Shown in pieces: positions 1 through 5,324 of a stretch of 5,942 nucleotides of DNA (the first letter of the stretch is position 1; the number at the start of each line of letters is the position of its first letter). Origin of the DNA: Bacteriovorax stolpii. GTDB taxonomy: Bacteria > Bdellovibrionota > Bacteriovoracia > Bacteriovoracales > Bacteriovoracaceae. Under the pieces are notes generated by a model. That model was not told the origin of the DNA. It worked only from the letters and a program-made list of their open reading frames with translations, and ran no database searches. The position numbers and the translations under genes are program-made. The stretch is taken from contig CAMDDI010000205.1 of assembly GCA_945890905.1 (NCBI GenBank), forward strand, positions 1 to 5,942, read 5' to 3'.

Positions 1-368
1 CTGAGTTTAATCAGACTCATCTTGAAGGTGAAATTCCCAAAGAGCGCAAAGGTTCAGAAGATATCCGTGATCTGGCCCCATACCAAGGTGAAGAATCAAG
101 GCGCATTAGTTGGAAGCATTACGCACGTTCTGGTGAACTTTTAGTTAAAGAAGGAACCGAATGGAATGATTTTCATTTGAAGATCAATTTAAAACTTCCT
201 CCGGATCCTAAGTTGAAAGAAGATTATCTCTCCCAATTGGCCACGCAGATGCTCCATTGTCATCGCGGACAAATTCCTTTCACCTTTGAATGGGAAGGCA
301 AAAGACTGGGTCCATCTCATGAGGCAAATCACTTACGTGAATGCTTGCAGGAACTTACCTTATGCTAA
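1..368 (+). CDS. DUF58 domain-containing protein (C-terminal part, 5' end outside the window)
   Basis: This is the last 121 residues of a DUF58-family protein; the reading frame starts at base 3 and ends at a TAA stop at 366-368. Residues 21-50 of the visible part carry the family signature: an I-R-D-L-x-P-Y-x-G segment, then RRISWKHYARSGELLVKE, matching the usual 'RxYxxGDxxRxIxWxxxAR...LxVxE' pattern. The acidic pair after the glycine is EE rather than the more usual GD/ED. DUF58 proteins are typically encoded between a MoxR AAA+ ATPase and a TgpA-like transglutaminase and are thought to work with the ATPase on envelope-related tasks; their exact biochemical role is not established. The gene overlaps the start of the transglutaminase gene by a few bases, so the two are almost certainly co-transcribed and translationally coupled. 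A TTG at 177 can mimic a start but lies inside this domain and is not a separate gene. Confidence 0.9.
   Translation, partial: EFNQTHLEGEIPKERKGSEDIRDLAPYQGEESRRISWKHYARSGELLVKEGTEWNDFHLKINLKLPPDPKLKEDYLSQLATQMLHCHRGQIPFTFEWEGKRLGPSHEANHLRECLQELTLC
349..352 (+). promoter_or_regulatory. Ribosome binding site choosing the transglutaminase start at 362
   Basis: AGGA (in context CAGGAAC) sits inside the DUF58 coding sequence, 9 bases before the ATG at 362. No comparable purine-rich motif precedes the alternative ATG at 341. This decides the start and indicates translational coupling to the DUF58 gene. Confidence 0.6.
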
Positions 369-2236
369 AGTTTCGAAGTGAAGTTAAAGAGAGTTTACTG
401 CTCGTGGTATTTAGTTTTCTTCTCAGAGAATACCTGACTGTAGCGACTATACTTTTTGTGGCCTTTGGAGCACTTCTGGTAGGTTTCAAAAAACGTCCAA
501 ATAAGATGACTAGAAATATTATTGCCCTTATGGTGTTTGCTTCTTACTGGTGGAGTTACGGAAAAGTGATTGATCCAGAAGTAGGTCTAAACTTTTTAAC
601 CACAGTGATTGTGCTCAAACTTTTAGAGAAAGAATCTGAGCGTGACGGCTTCATGATACTTTTTGGTCTGCTTTTGATTATTTCTGCTGGCTCTTTATTT
701 GAAAAAAATCTGAGCTATGTCATCTTTTACACTATGAGCTTCTTGCTCCTTATTTATGATTTCTATTTGAATAGGGGAATTGCTTGGAAACTAAAAGATT
801 TCTCTATAGCTCTTTTGTGGGTTCTCCCCCTCACCTTTTCACTGTTTTTCTTTGCTCCCCGCTTAGTAAGCCCCATTCCTTTTCAGCAAGGAAAACCTAG
901 TCCCGGCGAAGTGGGATATACACCCGATGTTAATATCAGCATGATTGAGAGCTTGGCCTCAAATGATGAGAAAGTATTTGAGGCGCAAGTATCGAGAATG
1001 ATTTCTCAGGATGATCTCTACTGGCGGGGAAATACCCTTTCATTTACTGATGGTTGGAACTGGACCTTGATGAATAAAAGTTATGGCCATGTATCTTCTA
1101 CTGAAAATGTGGCAGATGAGTTAACTGTGAAGCAATCCATCCGGGTCTATGGTAGACAAGAATATTTTTTCACTCTGGATCATCCTTTAAAAATCATGTT
1201 CCGCTCTCGTGAAGTTTATTTAAACGATATGAGATCTCTCTCGCAAGGTCGCTCAGACTGGGTGGCGCGATACGATGTGGTGAGCTCACCTGTGGAGAGT
1301 TTTAGTTATGTAGAAGAAGATGAAAAAAAATATCTACGACTGCCTTTAAAGCGTATTGATAAACAATGGATTCTTGCGACTTTTAAAAGTGAAAAATTGG
1401 AAGACTTAAATCAGGAGCTCAGAGAATACTTTGCCAAGAATGGTTTCAGTTATTCTTTATCCCCTGGCAGTATTCAGAGTTTTAATGATTTTATGAAAAT
1501 CAGAAAAATTGGTTTTTGCTCTCACTATGCTTCCGCTCTTGCCCTGATCTTGAGAGTAAAAAAAATACCTTCAAGACTTGTGTCTGGATTTATGGGGGGG
1601 TCTTATAATCCTTATGCTCAATTTTACTCATTATCTCAAAATGATGCTCATGTTTGGGTGGAAGCCTTAGAAAACAAGAAATGGGTTCGTGTGGACCCAA
1701 CAAGTTGGATTGCACCCGATAGGATTCGCCTTGGTGGCGAAGGTTATATGGCCAGTGTTAGTCAGAGTAACCTCAATCTAAATTCTCTCAAACAGTTTGC
1801 CTGGCTCTATCAGGCTGGCCAGTGGTTTAGTCAGTGGGACTTCAGATTCTATCAGTGGCTTGAAGAACTTGATTACGATCACCAAGAGACCTGGATGGCC
1901 AAATTGAAGCTTAAACGTCAGTGGCTATACTCAATTGCAGTTTTAATGATGGTGCTTTTTATGGGCCTTTACGCCCTTTATTTGAGTTTTAAAAATAAAG
2001 TACCCAAAGGATCTCCCCTTCAAGAACTCTGGAGGGATTTTATGGCTAAACTTCGTGACCGTAATCTTTCATTAAGTTTTGTATCTTTGTCCGAATCCCG
2101 CAGAGTTTTAAATGATACAACTATTGATCAAAAAGAAGAACTACTTGAAATTTGGGATAAGCTTGTAGTTGAGAGTTTTAAAAATGAGACAACTCACAAC
2201 TTAGAAGAATTGAAGAGTTGCTTAAAAAAAATTTAG
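362..2236 (+). CDS. TgpA-like membrane-anchored transglutaminase-family protein (DUF3488 + transglutaminase core)
   Basis: A 624-residue protein with the TgpA layout. About five hydrophobic segments fill residues ~12-169, followed by a predicted periplasmic region, a transglutaminase core, one more membrane helix (~521-543) and a short C-terminal tail resembling DUF4129 (SPLQELWRDF onward). The core holds the full papain-like triad: Cys386 in GFCSHYASAL, His430 in NDAHVWVE and Asp445 in WVRVDPTS; the IPSRLVSGF and YNPYAQFY stretches are also typical. The residue after the catalytic Cys is Ser, where the family usually has Glu (FCEHYA). TgpA-type proteins are inner-membrane proteins with the catalytic domain outside; substrates are generally unknown. 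I chose the ATG at 362: AGGA at 349-352 lies 9 bases upstream and the start overlaps the DUF58 stop (ATGCTAA). An in-frame ATG at 341 adds 7 residues but has no ribosome site. The 3' end overlaps the stop of the convergent small gene. Confidence 0.93.
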   Translation: MLKFRSEVKESLLLVVFSFLLREYLTVATILFVAFGALLVGFKKRPNKMTRNIIALMVFASYWWSYGKVIDPEVGLNFLTTVIVLKLLEKESERDGFMILFGLLLIISAGSLFEKNLSYVIFYTMSFLLLIYDFYLNRGIAWKLKDFSIALLWVLPLTFSLFFFAPRLVSPIPFQQGKPSPGEVGYTPDVNISMIESLASNDEKVFEAQVSRMISQDDLYWRGNTLSFTDGWNWTLMNKSYGHVSSTENVADELTVKQSIRVYGRQEYFFTLDHPLKIMFRSREVYLNDMRSLSQGRSDWVARYDVVSSPVESFSYVEEDEKKYLRLPLKRIDKQWILATFKSEKLEDLNQELREYFAKNGFSYSLSPGSIQSFNDFMKIRKIGFCSHYASALALILRVKKIPSRLVSGFMGGSYNPYAQFYSLSQNDAHVWVEALENKKWVRVDPTSWIAPDRIRLGGEGYMASVSQSNLNLNSLKQFAWLYQAGQWFSQWDFRFYQWLEELDYDHQETWMAKLKLKRQWLYSIAVLMMVLFMGLYALYLSFKNKVPKGSPLQELWRDFMAKLRDRNLSLSFVSLSESRRVLNDTTIDQKEELLEIWDKLVVESFKNETTHNLEELKSCLKKI

Positions 2237-2397
2237 CGCTCTACAACTTTAAAATCAGCATCGAAAATTTGACCTTGTTGTACCTTAGGCTCTTGTGCTT
2301 GCTTTTTTTGAATTTCCTTCATTACGCTGTACATTTGGAAAAACCGTCGGATGAAGTAAACAATAAAGAAAAATGAGATAATTTTTAGTAATTTCAT
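2233..2397 (-). CDS. Small single-pass membrane protein of unknown function (54 aa)
   Basis: A complete 54-codon frame reads on the minus strand from ATG at 2397 to TAA at 2233. The product begins MKLLKIISFFFIVYFIRRFF: a short hydrophobic segment (about residues 3-16) followed by a double Arg, as in a single-pass membrane anchor. A Lys/Gln-rich hydrophilic linker follows (~27-42, KEIQKKQAQEPK), then the acidic/aromatic tail IFDADFKVVER. This plan (anchor, charged linker, short acidic tail motif) resembles small DUF4834-like proteins, but I cannot assign a family by sight. The gene starts 18 bases after the stop of the receiver/PilZ-like gene on the same strand, consistent with co-transcription. 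Its TAA overlaps the TAG of the convergent transglutaminase gene by 4 bases. No clear Shine-Dalgarno motif is visible, the main weakness of the call. Internal ATGs at codons 22 and 26 would remove the membrane segment. Confidence 0.62.
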   Translation of the reverse strand: MKLLKIISFFFIVYFIRRFFQMYSVMKEIQKKQAQEPKVQQGQIFDADFKVVER

Positions 2398-2415
2398 GAA
2401 CCAAGAGTAAGATAT

Positions 2416-4068
2416 TTAGGAAGCTACGTCAGCTTTTTTATCAGAGTTAGCATCGGCATCGGCTTCGGCTTTCGCCTTCTCATTATCCACTTTCTCTTGA
2501 AGTTTAAGTTCGTTAAGTTTCTTAAATTCATCGGTTTGTGCATTAATCTGTGCGTCGTGCTCGCGGAAAAATACTAGATTGATAAAACGACGCAATTCTT
2601 TTTTATCAGTTTCACTCAGACAGTGTATGAGACCCACATACTCAGGTACTTTACCTTGGGCCTTAGAAGGCTGAACTTGTATATGCATGTCCACGGGACT
2701 TGTCATATGCAGGTTCATACCGATAGGAATGTTTACCTGACTTTGGAAAATCATTTCTGATTCTGAAATTTTTGTAACGGTTATTGGAATCATAATCTCA
2801 GCAATTGAAGCTGAATTATTCTTTTTAATAAAGACCTTACCAGCATTGGGATCTTTGGCCTTCTTTTTAATGGATTTCATTTTCTTCTCAAAAATTTCGG
2901 CCATTCGCACTAATACGTCTACTGACATTTCATTTTCAGTGGCCATGACATGCTCGTAGCTTAAAATTGTTTGCATATCTTTAGAAGCGGTTTGCGTATT
3001 GAAGATGACTAAGAATGGATCAAGTTCAGCAAAATGCGCTTTCAATGTACCCACTAGTTTTTGCAACATCGTTGAGTTATTAACTGAATTAGCAGTCCCT
3101 TCTTTTTCCAAAGAAATGGCAATGACTTGAGGGTGCAATCGGCCAATCTCTTCTTTCATTTCTTTAAAATTGGACAAACAACGAATTGTATAAGGATGTT
3201 TATCTGTGCGCTTTTGATTTTGATAGAATAAAAATTCGCGATCAATGATGAGAACTTTTGCTTTTTTTTCATGGGATTTTGATAAATTGTCGGCCAACCA
3301 TTTATCCATAACCTGCTTGTGGTGATCAATTTTAATCAAGCGGTCATTTAAACGGTCTTTGATGTCAGCCTCTACCATACCTTCAGGTGGCATAAATTCA
3401 TCTACAATCACATATTCAGCATCAATATTTGTTTTAAACTGATAAAAAAGATTTGAGGTTCCTATACTTTTGACAAACATTTCTTGAGAAGGATAAATAT
3501 TCTTGAGAGACCAATGATGCTTAAGTTTTATTCTCTCACCCACAGATAATTTAAAATCTGTTTCAAAGTGAAGAGTTTTATCGTCGGTATGTCCAACCTT
3601 ACAAGGAATACCAGCTTCAAGTTGCTCACTTAGTGTTGCTGTTGCAAATCCGTGTTCCGCTGCATCTGCAGGAGTTAAAAGCTTGGCCACATCAAAAACC
3701 ACATCAAAAGATTCTGCTCCCTTAATGTGACAGATATTCACACCAGCAGAAATGCTCTCAATCATGACATCTGGAGGCGAGAGTAAATCCACAAGACCCA
3801 CTGTTAAAAGTTTGTGCTCTAGTGGAGTTCTCGTGAGGAGTCGAGCGAGGTGAAGATAATCCTGAGTATCTTTGGAAAAATCAATAAAGACTGCTGCAGG
3901 TTGGCTTTTGAAAATCTTGATGAAAAGGGCCTGGATTTGTGATTCTTCTGTTTCGTAGATTTTACGCAGGTCGAGATCTAATCGAGTAAATTTCTTGAAG
4001 TCCCCTTGTAGGGTTCTAAAGTAGGCCTCGTCGTCTCCTAGGTAATACACCAGTAGTTTTCCCGCCAT
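2416..4068 (-). CDS. Tandem receiver-like / PilZ-like two-unit protein, function unknown
   Basis: A 550-residue, apparently cytoplasmic protein with no signal peptide or membrane segment. It reads as two copies of one plan. Residues ~3-132 look like a response-regulator receiver: KLLVYYLGDDEAYF supplies the acidic pair D12/D13, AAVFIDFS the likely phospho-acceptor D63, and NICHIKG a Lys at 116. Residues ~146-228 form a beta-rich PilZ-like segment (GIPCKVGHTDDKTLHFETDF, then VGERIKL). Residues ~270-396 repeat the receiver plan (KAKVLIIDREF) but with Ser319 where the acceptor Asp should be. Residues ~418-505 repeat the PilZ-like plan (MIPITVTKISESEMIFQSQV, IPIGMNLHM) and end in KKELRRFINLVFF, like the last PilZ helix. 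The canonical c-di-GMP motifs RxxxR and [D/N]xSxxG are not evident in either copy. A charged Lys/Glu/Ala/Asp tail occupies ~507-550. The ATG at 4068 is fixed by an in-frame TGA six bases upstream, although no good ribosome site precedes it. Domain names are inferred from pattern, not from a search. Confidence 0.8.
   Translation of the reverse strand: MAGKLLVYYLGDDEAYFRTLQGDFKKFTRLDLDLRKIYETEESQIQALFIKIFKSQPAAVFIDFSKDTQDYLHLARLLTRTPLEHKLLTVGLVDLLSPPDVMIESISAGVNICHIKGAESFDVVFDVAKLLTPADAAEHGFATATLSEQLEAGIPCKVGHTDDKTLHFETDFKLSVGERIKLKHHWSLKNIYPSQEMFVKSIGTSNLFYQFKTNIDAEYVIVDEFMPPEGMVEADIKDRLNDRLIKIDHHKQVMDKWLADNLSKSHEKKAKVLIIDREFLFYQNQKRTDKHPYTIRCLSNFKEMKEEIGRLHPQVIAISLEKEGTANSVNNSTMLQKLVGTLKAHFAELDPFLVIFNTQTASKDMQTILSYEHVMATENEMSVDVLVRMAEIFEKKMKSIKKKAKDPNAGKVFIKKNNSASIAEIMIPITVTKISESEMIFQSQVNIPIGMNLHMTSPVDMHIQVQPSKAQGKVPEYVGLIHCLSETDKKELRRFINLVFFREHDAQINAQTDEFKKLNELKLQEKVDNEKAKAEADADANSDKKADVAS
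2450..2470 (-). repeat. Imperfect 6-bp tandem repeat in the acidic tail of the receiver/PilZ-like gene
   Basis: On the plus strand the units read GCATCG, GCATCG, GCTTCG and a partial GCT. On the coding strand they encode the Ala/Asp/Glu-rich EADADA stretch of the C-terminal tail. Because the unit length is a multiple of three, unit gain or loss would change tail length without a frameshift. Confidence 0.5.
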
Positions 4069-4100
4069 GGATCAATGTTAACATAGATTCTCTTTAGAAC

Positions 4101-4745
4101 CTAATTTCGGGAATATAGGGAAATAAGATACAGCACATAGGCCTCGGACTGCCCACTTCTGTGGGTTTTGAAGTGGTGAATCTGATGCTTTCGGTAGCTT
4201 TCTCCGGTTTCCGTGTTCCAAATCAAATCTCCATAAGCATGGACCTTCGGGTAGTCTTCAACCAAGGATAAGACGAGAATTTGATAAAATTGACCGTCTT
4301 CAAAAACAACTTGCTCTGTTATCAGCCTTAATTTTGAATGGGAAAGATAGGTTCTTAGCTCCAGGATATTTCGATGGGGAGAAATTATAAGTCGATCTTT
4401 AAAAGTCATTTGAGGGATAAGATTTTCAACAATTGATTTAATTTCTTGGCCGCCCATACCCGCAATAAAGATTGAGTGTATTGAAGAGGTGAGTTTGATT
4501 GCTTGTCCAAGACTATGATGGATAGTAACTTTTAAATCTTCTCTAGTAATATACGAATCAAGGTCTTTCTTAAATAATGAATCCACAACTAGTGCTGATG
4601 GATCCACTAGATGTATGTGTTGCACATTAGGTTGATAAACAAACGAAAGACCTAACAATCCATGATCGCATCCAATATCCCATATCTCTATGGCAGCATC
4701 GTCAGAATATTGTTGAAGGGCCTTAAGCCTAAGTGAGAGGTTCAA
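4101..4745 (-). CDS. trmK: TrmK-family tRNA (adenine(22)-N1)-methyltransferase
   Basis: A 214-residue class I SAM-dependent methyltransferase of the TrmK (COG2384, YqfN) type, which methylates N1 of adenine 22 in tRNA in Bacillus. The SAM-binding motif I is WDIGCDHGLLGL (D23, G25, D27, H28), matching the family's DIGSDHAYLP; D27 aligns with the Asp (D29 in B. subtilis) considered important for catalysis. The family-diagnostic IAGMGGQEI is at 94-102, followed by the SPHRNILELRTYL block (~122-134, matching the QPN...LRxWL segment) and EDGQFYQI (~149-156). At 214 residues it is shorter than B. subtilis TrmK (about 238), with a reduced C-terminal helical part. The start is TTG at 4745: it is the first start codon after an in-frame TAG, and AGGG lies 7 bases upstream, overlapping the stop of the preceding gene. 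The 9-base gap to that gene indicates an operon. The activity is inferred from family; methylation of A22 in this organism is untested. Confidence 0.88.
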   Translation of the reverse strand: MNLSLRLKALQQYSDDAAIEIWDIGCDHGLLGLSFVYQPNVQHIHLVDPSALVVDSLFKKDLDSYITREDLKVTIHHSLGQAIKLTSSIHSIFIAGMGGQEIKSIVENLIPQMTFKDRLIISPHRNILELRTYLSHSKLRLITEQVVFEDGQFYQILVLSLVEDYPKVHAYGDLIWNTETGESYRKHQIHHFKTHRSGQSEAYVLYLISLYSRN

Positions 4746-4752
4746 TCCCCTG

Positions 4753-4756
4753 CCCT
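4753..4756 (-). promoter_or_regulatory. Ribosome binding site for the TTG start of trmK
   Basis: AGGG, read on the minus strand from the last two bases of the TAG stop of the upstream winged-helix gene, is 7 bases before the TTG at 4745, within the purine-rich string AGGGCAGGGGA. It supports the TTG start and suggests translational coupling between the two genes. Confidence 0.55.
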
Positions 4757-5180
4757 AAAAGAATTCGTCGTAGTTTTGTCCGAACTGTTGATCCAGTTCT
4801 TCTGTAAAATATTTGCGAACAAAGTATTGTCCTGAACGTACGGTTTCAATAAATCCATAATTCTCTAAGGCCCGAATGTGTTGAGCTAACTCATCAGTTG
4901 TAAGTGAAAGCAGTGTACTCAATTCTGCATAAGAATTTAAAGGGCCAATACCATGGGAGCGATAAAGATTAGGTCGGCAATAAACCTGGCGATAGAGAAA
5001 CATGAGAAGAGCAATATCGATTCGGTTGAGCTTAAATTTTTGAAGGATAAGATCGAAAAAAACATCAGGAATCTCTGAACTTAAAGCTGCGGCACCTGGG
5101 CCCACGCCAGCTTTTTGGACCTCATTATCCCGCTTCTTTTTGGTTTGAAATTGAGTAAGTACAGAACGGATATCTTCCAT
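4755..5180 (-). CDS. Winged-helix (wHTH) protein, possible DNA-binding regulator
   Basis: A 141-residue soluble protein of unrecognised family. Residues 1-35 are charged and probably disordered (KKKRDNE; Gly/Ala-rich GVGPGAAAL). Residues ~40-125 look like a winged helix-turn-helix: a helix FFDLILQKFKL, a helix RIDIALLMFLYRQVY, then SYAELSTLLSL and the likely recognition helix TTDELAQHIRALENYGFIE, followed by a two-strand wing (IETVRSG, QYFVRKYF). The phrase 'ALENYGFIE' is typical of MarR-like and replication-initiator-type wHTH domains. The C terminus is acidic and aromatic (QNYDEFF). I chose ATG at 5180 because AAGAGG lies 8 bases upstream; an in-frame TTG two codons earlier at 5186 is too close to that site. 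It is the first gene of the minus-strand cluster, directly beside a 10-bp palindrome, so autoregulation is possible. The DNA-binding role is inferred; it could instead be a protein-interaction wHTH. Confidence 0.8.
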   Translation of the reverse strand: MEDIRSVLTQFQTKKKRDNEVQKAGVGPGAAALSSEIPDVFFDLILQKFKLNRIDIALLMFLYRQVYCRPNLYRSHGIGPLNSYAELSTLLSLTTDELAQHIRALENYGFIETVRSGQYFVRKYFTEELDQQFGQNYDEFF

Positions 5181-5188
5181 AAACAATA

Positions 5189-5194
5189 CCTCTT
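5189..5194 (-). promoter_or_regulatory. Ribosome binding site of the winged-helix gene
   Basis: AAGAGG on the minus strand, 8 bases before the ATG at 5180 and only 2 bases before the in-frame TTG at 5186. The spacing decides in favour of the ATG. Confidence 0.65.
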
Positions 5195-5201
5195 AATTAA
5201 G
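5192..5201. promoter_or_regulatory. 10-bp perfect palindrome CTTAATTAAG, candidate operator
   Basis: A perfect inverted repeat overlapping the ribosome site of the winged-helix gene and the candidate -10 box on the minus strand. Its position suits an operator for the adjacent winged-helix protein, but AT-rich palindromes of this length can arise by chance in such DNA. Confidence 0.3.
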
Positions 5202-5229
5202 TATGCAATAAACCAAGGCAAAAATCCAA
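5200..5229 (-). promoter_or_regulatory. Weak candidate promoter for the minus-strand operon
   Basis: On the minus strand TTGGAT (5229-5224) and CATACT (5205-5200) are separated by 18 bases and lie about 20 bases before the start of the winged-helix gene. Each box matches the sigma-70 consensus only partly (3 of 6 and 4 of 6), so this is the best placed candidate rather than a firm call. Confidence 0.25.
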
Positions 5230-5242
5230 TAGATCTGATTGA

Positions 5243-5249
5243 GAGGTGA
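5243..5249 (+). promoter_or_regulatory. Strong Shine-Dalgarno motif ahead of an in-frame TTG at 5253
   Basis: GAGGTGA is a seven-base exact match to the complement of the usual 16S rRNA 3' end and is ideally spaced before TTG at 5253. That TTG is in frame with the lipoprotein ATG at 5325 with no stop between. It therefore marks either a longer version of the lipoprotein or a coincidental motif. Confidence 0.4.
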
Positions 5250-5324
5250 AAGTTGCCTCTTTATAAGTATTTCGCTCAAGTAATTTACCTGTATGCCGAT
5301 CAGCTTAGTCAACAATGGGGTTTT

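Noticed and set aside
177..368. Separate 63-residue protein starting at TTG 177
   Set aside because: The same frame is open from base 3 and carries the DUF58 signature upstream of 177, so this is only the end of that gene.
2221..2240. A-rich run at the end of the transglutaminase gene as a bidirectional terminator
   Set aside because: The run encodes the final Lys-Lys-Ile codons and has no GC-rich hairpin beside it.
2398..2415. Possible terminator after the receiver/PilZ-like gene
   Set aside because: The 18 bases contain no stem-loop with a T tract, and the downstream gene on the same strand starts immediately after.
4071..4090. TGTTAACA palindrome and a TATGTT box as a promoter for the receiver/PilZ-like gene
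   Set aside because: No -35-like sequence lies at a suitable distance, and the 32-base gap fits read-through from trmK.
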